In this document: in pieces, positions 8,032 to 12,447 of the stretch
How positions within the stretch are numbered: position 1 is the first letter of the stretch
Layout: each line of letters starts with the position of its first letter
Source of the DNA: an uncultured Ruminococcus sp.
Lineage (GTDB): Bacteria; Bacillota; Clostridia; Oscillospirales; Acutalibacteraceae
Direction of reading: 5' to 3'
Length of the DNA stretch: 12,447 bases
NCBI GenBank assembly: GCA_902773155.1
Contig: CACYDK010000078.1
Span: forward strand, 1 to 12,447
Position numbers and translations under genes: made by a program
Notes under the pieces: model-generated
Database searches by the model: none
The model's input: the letters and a program-made list of their open reading frames with translations, nothing else
Told to the model about the DNA's origin: nothing

Positions 8032-9903
8032 ATGAATTATAAAGCCGGAAAATTTGACGTCGCGGTAGTCGGCGCGGGTCACGCCGGGATCGAGGCAGCT
8101 TTGGCCTCCGCCAGGCTCGGCTGCAAAACCGTTATGTTCACAATAAATATGGACGCTGTTGGAAACTGCCCCTGCAATCCTTCTATCGGCGGCACTGCCA
8201 AGGGACACCTCGTCCGCGAAATCGACGCGCTCGGCGGCGAAATGGGTAAAACCGCCGACGAGTGCTTTTTGCAGAGCCGTATGCTCAACCGCGGAAAGGG
8301 GCCTGCCGTCCACTCGCTCAGGGCTCAGATCGACCGCCGCAAGTATTCCGACGTTATGAAGCACAAAATCGAGCTTCAGCCCAACCTTGAGCTTCACCAG
8401 GCCGAGATCACCGACATAAAAAAGACCGACGGCGGCTACATCCTCACAACAAGAATGCTCGCGGAGTACGACGTTAAGACCGTTGTTATCGCGACGGGAA
8501 CCTACCTCGGCGGCAGAATATACGTTGGCGAGGTGAGCTACGACAGCGGCCCCGACGGGATATTCCCGGCGGCCTTCCTGGGCGAAAGCCTGAAAAAACT
8601 CGGGTTGCCGCTTCGAAGATTTAAGACAGGCACCCCCGCGCGTGTTCTCAGGAGCAGTATCGACTTCTCCGGCCTTGAGGAGCAGCGCGGCGACGAGCCG
8701 CCTGTGCCGTTTTCCTACGACACCGATGAGCTTGGCGAAAACAAGGTTGTTTGCCATATAAGCTGGACAAACGAAAACACAAAAAGGATAATTCTCGACA
8801 ACATCCACCGCTCGCCGCTCTACGGCGGAAAAATCGAGGGCGTCGGCCCGCGTTACTGCCCGAGCCTCGAGGACAAAATCGTGCGCTTCAGCGAAAAACA
8901 GCGACATCAGCTCTTTATCGAGCCGTGCGGACTCAATACCGAAGAGATGTATCTTCAGGGTATGAGCTCATCCCTGCCCGAGGAGGTTCAGGTCGCATTT
9001 TATCACACGATCCCGGGACTCGAAAACTGCGTCATAATGCGCCCGGCCTACGCCATCGAATACGACTGCGTCGATCCCACCGAGATGAAGCCCACGCTCG
9101 AGTTTAAAAGTCTTGAGGGACTTTTCGGCGCCGGACAGTTCAACGGCAGCTCCGGCTATGAGGAGGCCGCCGCTCAGGGGCTCGTGGCCGGAATAAACGC
9201 CGCGTTCAAGGCTCTCGGCCGACCCGGCCTTGTGCTCGAGCGCTCCAACTCCTACATCGGCACGCTCATAGATGACCTCGTTACCAAGGGAGCGAACGAG
9301 CCCTACAGGATGATGACGTCGCGAAGCGAATACCGGCTTCTGCTCCGTCAGGACAACGCCGACGTTCGCCTTACTCCCATCGGCCGCGAGATCGGGCTGA
9401 TAAGCGACGAACGCTGGAACCGTTTTACCGAAAAGCAGAGGCTGAAAACCGAGGAGCTGAAACGGATCGAAAAAATCGTTATCCCGCCCTCGGACATAAT
9501 AAACGAAATACTTGTTTCACGTGAAACATCGCCTCTTTCGACAGGCGCCAAACTTATAGACCTGCTCAGAAGGCCGCAGATAAGCTACGCCGACCTCGCC
9601 CCGGTCGACTCGACCCGTCCCGACCTCGACCCGAATATATTCGAGCAGGTCGAGATCGGGGTGAAGTACGCAGGCTACATCGAAAAGCAGCTTCGCCAGG
9701 TCGAGCAGACAAGAAAGCTCGAGAAAAAATCCCTTCCGACCGATTTCGACTACACCGAGCTAAAGGGGCTCAGGCTTGAGGCTCAGGAGAAGCTCAACAA
9801 AATAAAGCCGATGAACATAGGCCAGGCCTCGAGGATATCGGGAGTTTCGCCGGCAGACATAAGCGTGCTGCTGATTTGGATGGCGCAGGGGGACGGAAGA
9901 TGA
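8032..9903 (+). CDS. mnmG: tRNA uridine-5-carboxymethylaminomethyl modification enzyme, FAD-binding subunit
   Basis: A 623-residue MnmG (GidA), the FAD/NADH-dependent partner of MnmE in U34 modification. Visible are the Rossmann dinucleotide fold GAGHAGIEAA (residues 14-23), CNPSIGGTAKGHL with the conserved Cys48 (48-60), GGEMG, RFKTGTPARV, CGLNTEEMYLQGMSSSLP, and the second signature GQFNGSSGYEEAAAQG. The C-terminal helical domain ends near the stop with a normal ARISGVSPADI-like segment (here ASRISGVSPADI). The start is ATG 8032: AAGGGA lies 9 nt upstream and the Rossmann fold begins at residue 9. An in-frame ATG at 7900 is inside the mobile element and would add 44 meaningless residues. 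Codons 495-499 (VSRET) contain a perfect parS palindrome. The gene overlaps rsmG by ATGA. Confidence 0.98.
   Translation: MNYKAGKFDVAVVGAGHAGIEAALASARLGCKTVMFTINMDAVGNCPCNPSIGGTAKGHLVREIDALGGEMGKTADECFLQSRMLNRGKGPAVHSLRAQIDRRKYSDVMKHKIELQPNLELHQAEITDIKKTDGGYILTTRMLAEYDVKTVVIATGTYLGGRIYVGEVSYDSGPDGIFPAAFLGESLKKLGLPLRRFKTGTPARVLRSSIDFSGLEEQRGDEPPVPFSYDTDELGENKVVCHISWTNENTKRIILDNIHRSPLYGGKIEGVGPRYCPSLEDKIVRFSEKQRHQLFIEPCGLNTEEMYLQGMSSSLPEEVQVAFYHTIPGLENCVIMRPAYAIEYDCVDPTEMKPTLEFKSLEGLFGAGQFNGSSGYEEAAAQGLVAGINAAFKALGRPGLVLERSNSYIGTLIDDLVTKGANEPYRMMTSRSEYRLLLRQDNADVRLTPIGREIGLISDERWNRFTEKQRLKTEELKRIEKIVIPPSDIINEILVSRETSPLSTGAKLIDLLRRPQISYADLAPVDSTRPDLDPNIFEQVEIGVKYAGYIEKQLRQVEQTRKLEKKSLPTDFDYTELKGLRLEAQEKLNKIKPMNIGQASRISGVSPADISVLLIWMAQGDGR
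9513..9528. promoter_or_regulatory. parS site inside mnmG
   Basis: TGTTTCACGTGAAACA is a perfect 16-bp palindrome matching the consensus bound by Spo0J/ParB. It is read in frame as part of Leu-Val-Ser-Arg-Glu-Thr in MnmG, so the centromere element is embedded in coding sequence. It would nucleate ParB loading; the corresponding parB is expected just beyond the window after parA. Confidence 0.93.
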
Positions 9904-10610
9904 AGAATATCACAAAAGCCGCCTGCTCCGCGATCGGGCTCGGGCTCAGCGACAAACAGGCCGCGCAGTTTGAAAGCTACTACGAGACGCTTCTCGAGTG
10001 GAACAAAAAAATCAACCTCACCCGTATTACCGAGCCCGGCGAGGTCGCCGTAAAGCACTTCGCCGACAGCCTCACGCTGTTCAACTTTCTTGAGCTAAAG
10101 GAGAACGCCCGGGTCATCGACGTCGGAACAGGCGCCGGCTTTCCCGGGATACCGCTCAAAATCTACCGCCCCGATATCGAGCTCACACTTCTCGACAGCC
10201 TCAACAAGCGGCTTGTGTTCCTGAGCGAGGCGTGCGGCAATATCGGGATCGAGGCTAAAACGGTTCATTCCAGAGCCGAGGACGGCGGAAAAAACAAGCT
10301 CTACCGCGAAAAATACGACCTCGCGGTATCGCGCGCCGTGGCAAGGCTGTCGACTCTCAGCGAGTACTGCCTGCCCTACGTAAGGGTCGGAGGAGTTTTC
10401 GCCGCGATGAAGGGGCCGAATCTCGGGCCGGAGCTCGAGGCCGCCCGTGACGCCATAAAAGCCCTCGGCGGCAAGATCGAGAGCGTAAACGAATTTGAGC
10501 TCGAGGGCGCGGGAGGACGGACGATCGTGATAATAAAAAAGATCAGGCCGACATCCCCGAGATATCCGAGACAAAACGCGAAGATAGACTGGGAGAAGCA
10601 GGCTGAATGA
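9900..10610 (+). CDS. rsmG: 16S rRNA (guanine-N7)-methyltransferase RsmG
   Basis: A 236-residue RsmG (GidB), the SAM-dependent enzyme that methylates N7 of G527 (E. coli numbering) in the 530 loop of 16S rRNA; loss gives low-level streptomycin resistance. Motifs in order: WNKKINLTRIT (34-44), KHFADSL (52-58), the SAM-binding IDVGTGAGFPGIP (73-85), LLDSLNKR, VSRAVARL, and MKGP. The C-terminus has PRYPR as is usual for the family. The ATG at 9900 overlaps the mnmG stop (ATGA) and is preceded by AGGGGGA with a 6-nt spacer, indicating translational coupling; an earlier in-frame start at 9876 is inside mnmG and unlikely. Gene order mnmG-rsmG-noc-parA matches the conserved Firmicute arrangement. 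Confidence 0.97.
   Translation: MKNITKAACSAIGLGLSDKQAAQFESYYETLLEWNKKINLTRITEPGEVAVKHFADSLTLFNFLELKENARVIDVGTGAGFPGIPLKIYRPDIELTLLDSLNKRLVFLSEACGNIGIEAKTVHSRAEDGGKNKLYREKYDLAVSRAVARLSTLSEYCLPYVRVGGVFAAMKGPNLGPELEAARDAIKALGGKIESVNEFELEGAGGRTIVIIKKIRPTSPRYPRQNAKIDWEKQAE
10139..10152. promoter_or_regulatory. Weak candidate Noc-binding site in rsmG
   Basis: The bases here match 11 of 14 positions of the Bacillus Noc site ATTTCCCGGGAAAT, including an uninterrupted TTTCCCGGGA core (10140-10149). The same bases encode the obligatory Gly-Phe-Pro-Gly-Ile motif of RsmG, so the match may be coincidental. Confidence 0.2.
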
Positions 10611-10692
10611 AAAATTAAGGAACAACTCTTAAATCGCTTCGTTATTTACCGGGAATCACTCAATATCCGACAAAACAATATATAAAAATCGT

Positions 10693-10726
10693 CCACGCTT
10701 CGACAGGATAATCGGTCGGGGCGTGG
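10693..10726 (+). terminator. Strong hairpin between rsmG and noc (possible terminator)
   Basis: CCACGCTTCGAC (10693-10704) pairs with GTCGGGGCGTGG (10715-10726) over 12 bp including two G-U pairs, with a 10-nt loop. The following bases, TATTATATTTT, are T-rich but interrupted by A, so termination of the mnmG-rsmG transcript is plausible rather than certain. The 3' flank TGGTATTAT also reads as an extended -10 element (TGn + TATTAT, 10724-10732) that could start a noc transcript; I see no good -35. Confidence 0.45.
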
Positions 10727-10786
10727 TATTATATTTTCACAGGGCAAGACAAGCCCCCCTCCCAAAAAAGCGAAAGAGGTGAGCGC

Positions 10787-11608
10787 TTGAATATTCTGCA
10801 AAAGGCTGAGAACAAAATCTGCGAGATCCCGACAATAAAGATCCGCCCGAACAAGACTCAGCCGCGAAAGATCTTCGACGAGGATAAGCTCAGAGACTTG
10901 TCCAGATCAATCGAGGAGAACGGGATCCTTCAACCGCTCACCGTTCGCAAAATCAGCCAGAACGAGTACGAGATAATCGCCGGAGAGCGACGTCTGCGCG
11001 CCGCAGTGATGGCAGGGCTCTCGAGAGTGCCGTGCATTATTATAAAATGTAACGACCGCGACAGCGCCATGCTCGCGCTGATCGAAAATCTGCAAAGGTG
11101 CGATCTCGGGATATTCGAGGAGGCGCGCGGAATATCAAGGCTGATACGCCGCTACGGAATAACCCAGGAGCAGGCCGCCAAACGGCTCGGCAAAAGCCAG
11201 AGCACTATCGCAAACAAGCTCAGACTCCTTAACCTGAGCTACGACGAGCAGGACTGGATCGTCCAGGCCGGACTCTCCGAGCGTCACGCGAGGGCTCTGC
11301 TGAAAATATACGACCAGGAGCTGCGCAAGGAAGCGCTTTCTAACATTATCGCCCGTAATCTGAATGTTTCCCAGACCGAGGAAATGATCGACAAGCTCCT
11401 CTACAACAACTCGGTCAAGGAGGTCGCGCAGAAGGGCACGCGCAAAATCGTGATCCGCGATATCCGAATCTTTATAAACACTATCAACAAGGCCGTCGAT
11501 ACTATGAAGCAGGCCGGTATCGACGCCGTATGTAACCATATCGACAGCGGAGACTACATCGAATACACAGTAAAAATCCCCAAGGAAGCCTCCCGAAGCC
11601 TGCCGTAA
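10787..11608 (+). CDS. noc: ParB-family nucleoid occlusion protein (Noc type)
   Basis: A 273-residue ParB-family CTPase DNA-binding protein. The N-terminal nuclease-like domain has the CTP-binding motifs GERRLRA (66-72) and ENLQR (100-104). The HTH domain has GKSQSTIANKLRLL (135-148) and SERHARALL (164-172). At the four positions that separate ParB from Noc specificity (from memory of published work; Caulobacter ParB Arg173, Thr179, Ala184, Gly201), it has Gln138, Lys144, Asn149 and Arg166, three of four being Noc-type. Noc binds its own sites and the membrane to prevent division over the nucleoid. Its place between rsmG and parA is that of B. subtilis noc. The TTG start is supported by AGAGGTGA just upstream and an in-frame TAA at 10709 with no ATG between. 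Only about 12 residues precede the conserved domain, fewer than in Bacillus Noc. An alternative label is a generic ParB/Spo0J homologue. Confidence 0.88.
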   Translation: MNILQKAENKICEIPTIKIRPNKTQPRKIFDEDKLRDLSRSIEENGILQPLTVRKISQNEYEIIAGERRLRAAVMAGLSRVPCIIIKCNDRDSAMLALIENLQRCDLGIFEEARGISRLIRRYGITQEQAAKRLGKSQSTIANKLRLLNLSYDEQDWIVQAGLSERHARALLKIYDQELRKEALSNIIARNLNVSQTEEMIDKLLYNNSVKEVAQKGTRKIVIRDIRIFINTINKAVDTMKQAGIDAVCNHIDSGDYIEYTVKIPKEASRSLP

Positions 11609-11622
11609 TTTGCTTTCCCCTT

Positions 11623-11637
11623 GGATGCTTTGCATCC
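11623..11637. repeat. Short hairpin after noc
   Basis: GGATGC, loop TTT, GCATCC: a perfect 6-bp stem 15 bp after the noc stop codon. No T-run follows, so it is at best a weak terminator. Confidence 0.4.
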
Positions 11638-11675
11638 ATCCACTCATACCCATTTCCTTATCTAAACCCCTTGCC

Positions 11676-11701
11676 AACGCCGCGCAGCAATGCGCGGCGT
11701 T
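11676..11701. repeat. GC-rich 11-bp hairpin with GCAA loop before parS
   Basis: AACGCCGCGCA pairs perfectly with TGCGCGGCGTT around a GCAA (GNRA-type) tetraloop. It lies four bases before the parS palindrome. It could end the noc transcript, though the T-run expected of an intrinsic terminator is missing. Confidence 0.6.
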
Positions 11702-11704
11702 CGG

Positions 11705-11720
11705 CGTTTCACGTGAAACA
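11705..11720. promoter_or_regulatory. parS site between noc and parA
   Basis: CGTTTCACGTGAAACA matches the 16-bp parS consensus except for the first base; the central 14 bp (11706-11719) are a perfect palindrome identical to the core of the site in mnmG. It is non-coding and lies about 130 bp before parA, near the parA promoter, so ParB bound here could also affect parA expression. Confidence 0.88.
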
Positions 11721-11750
11721 TTAAAATATTGTTATATTTTTAAAAAAGTC

Positions 11751-11779
11751 TTTAATTCTACACTGTTTTGTGATACAAT
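11751..11779 (+). promoter_or_regulatory. Predicted promoter of parA
   Basis: An extended -10 element TGATACAAT (TGn at 11771-11773, TACAAT at 11774-11779) lies 17 bp after a weak -35, TTTAAT (11751-11756), in a markedly AT-rich stretch. A second possible -10, TATAAT, is at 11796-11801 without a well-placed -35. Either would give a leader of about 45-70 nt before the TTG start. Confidence 0.5.
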
Positions 11780-11851
11780 TTTTAAGGCGATACCGTATAA
11801 TTCACGGAATTTAGTTCAGAAAATAAAGGAAAATTAATTAAGGGTGATACT

Positions 11852-12447
11852 TTGGCTAAGGTAATTGCAATAGCTAACCAGAAGGGCGGAGTCGGAAAAA
11901 CGACCACCGCGGTAAACCTCGCCGCCTGCCTCGGAGCTATGGGAAAGCGAACTCTGCTTATAGACGTCGACCCCCAGGGAAACGCCACAAGCGGAGTGGC
12001 TGTCGACAAGCGGCAGCTTAAAAAATCCACTTATAATATACTCGTGGACGATATAAAGGCGGAGGAATGCCTGTTTTCGACCCGCTACGAAAACCTCCAC
12101 ATCCTCCCGAGCTCGCTCGATTTGGCCGCGGCGGAGCTCGAGATTGTTTCGCGGCCGCACAGGGAGGCGCTTTTAAAAAACGCCGTGCTCCCCATTAAAT
12201 ACAACTACGATTATATAATCATCGACTGTCCGCCGTCGCTCGGACTCATAACCGCGAACGCGCTCACCTTTGCGGACACGGTTTTGGTACCTATCCAGTG
12301 CGAATATTACGCGCTCGAGGGACTCTCTCAGCTCATGAGCACGGTCAGAAGAGTAAAACGACAGTACAACAGCTCGCTGGAGCTTGAGGGCGTGCTGCTC
12401 ACAATGTACGACGGACGGCTCAACCTTACTCAGCAGGTGGTCGAGGA
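11852..12447 (+). CDS. parA: Chromosome partitioning ATPase ParA/Soj (3' end outside window)
   Basis: The first 198 codons of a chromosomal ParA (Soj), the Walker-type ATPase that works with ParB on parS to segregate origins and, in Bacillus, to regulate DnaA. The frame stays open to the end of the window; about 55 residues should be missing compared with the ~253-residue Soj. Visible motifs are the deviant Walker A KGGVGKTT (11-18), DVDPQGN (38-44) and Walker B IIIDCPPSLG (122-131), plus the conserved QCEYYALEGL. The TTG start at 11852 is supported by AGGGTGA (11841-11847) and the immediate MAKVIAIANQKGG sequence. It lacks the N-terminal HTH of plasmid type Ia ParA. parB should follow. A parS site and its own promoter lie upstream. 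Confidence 0.97.
   Translation, partial: MAKVIAIANQKGGVGKTTTAVNLAACLGAMGKRTLLIDVDPQGNATSGVAVDKRQLKKSTYNILVDDIKAEECLFSTRYENLHILPSSLDLAAAELEIVSRPHREALLKNAVLPIKYNYDYIIIDCPPSLGLITANALTFADTVLVPIQCEYYALEGLSQLMSTVRRVKRQYNSSLELEGVLLTMYDGRLNLTQQVVE

Noticed and set aside
7942..8907. 321-codon ORF on the minus strand opposite mnmG
   Set aside because: It is a shadow of mnmG with low-complexity, non-domain sequence; the + strand frame has all MnmG motifs.
11610..11837. 75-codon ORF between noc and parA
   Set aside because: It runs through two hairpins, the parS site and an AT-rich promoter region, has no recognisable domain, and its VSRET segment is just translated parS.

Overview
This window comes from the chromosome of a low-to-mid-GC Firmicute, most likely a clostridial (Oscillospiraceae/Ruminococcaceae-like) anaerobe. 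That placement is inferred from protein character, the soj/noc-type genes, the Bacillus/Clostridium-type parS sites and frequent TTG starts; no rRNA or other marker is present to confirm it. Every convincing gene is on the + strand.

Layout. (1) 1-1548: 3' part of gyrB. (2) 1549-1932: a 384-bp gene-free gap holding a structured intergenic repeat unit directly after the gyrB stop, a 158-bp MITE-like element with terminal inverted repeats, and a duplicated ribosome-binding leader containing a strong hairpin and a doubtful 16-codon ORF. (3) 1933-5435: a hotdog-fold acyl-CoA thioesterase, gyrA and maf, tightly packed (22-bp gap, then 8-bp overlap). (4) 5529-7624: an unrecognised lipoprotein and mnmE. 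(5) 7625-8031: a 407-bp gene-free gap with two more units of the same repeat family directly after the mnmE stop, then a different 201-bp MITE-like element ending just before the mnmG ribosome-binding site. (6) 8032-10610: mnmG-rsmG with ATGA overlap. (7) 10787-11608: a noc-type ParB-family gene with a TTG start. (8) 11609-11851: hairpins, a parS site and a promoter, followed by parA/soj (TTG start), which runs off the end of the window.

The genes join two origin-proximal modules: DNA supercoiling (gyrB/gyrA), and tRNA/rRNA modification plus chromosome segregation (mnmE-mnmG-rsmG-noc-parA). MnmE and MnmG form one complex modifying the wobble uridine of tRNAs. RsmG methylates 16S rRNA. ParA and an off-window ParB would act on the two parS sites seen here, one inside mnmG and one just before parA, while the Noc protein has specificity residues of the Noc rather than the ParB class.

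The most notable material is non-coding: a repeat family whose small hairpins keep an AGC loop while both stem strands change in a compensatory way, found just after two stop codons and each time followed by an unrelated MITE-like element. I found no defence system, CRISPR array, rRNA, tRNA or obvious transposase gene.
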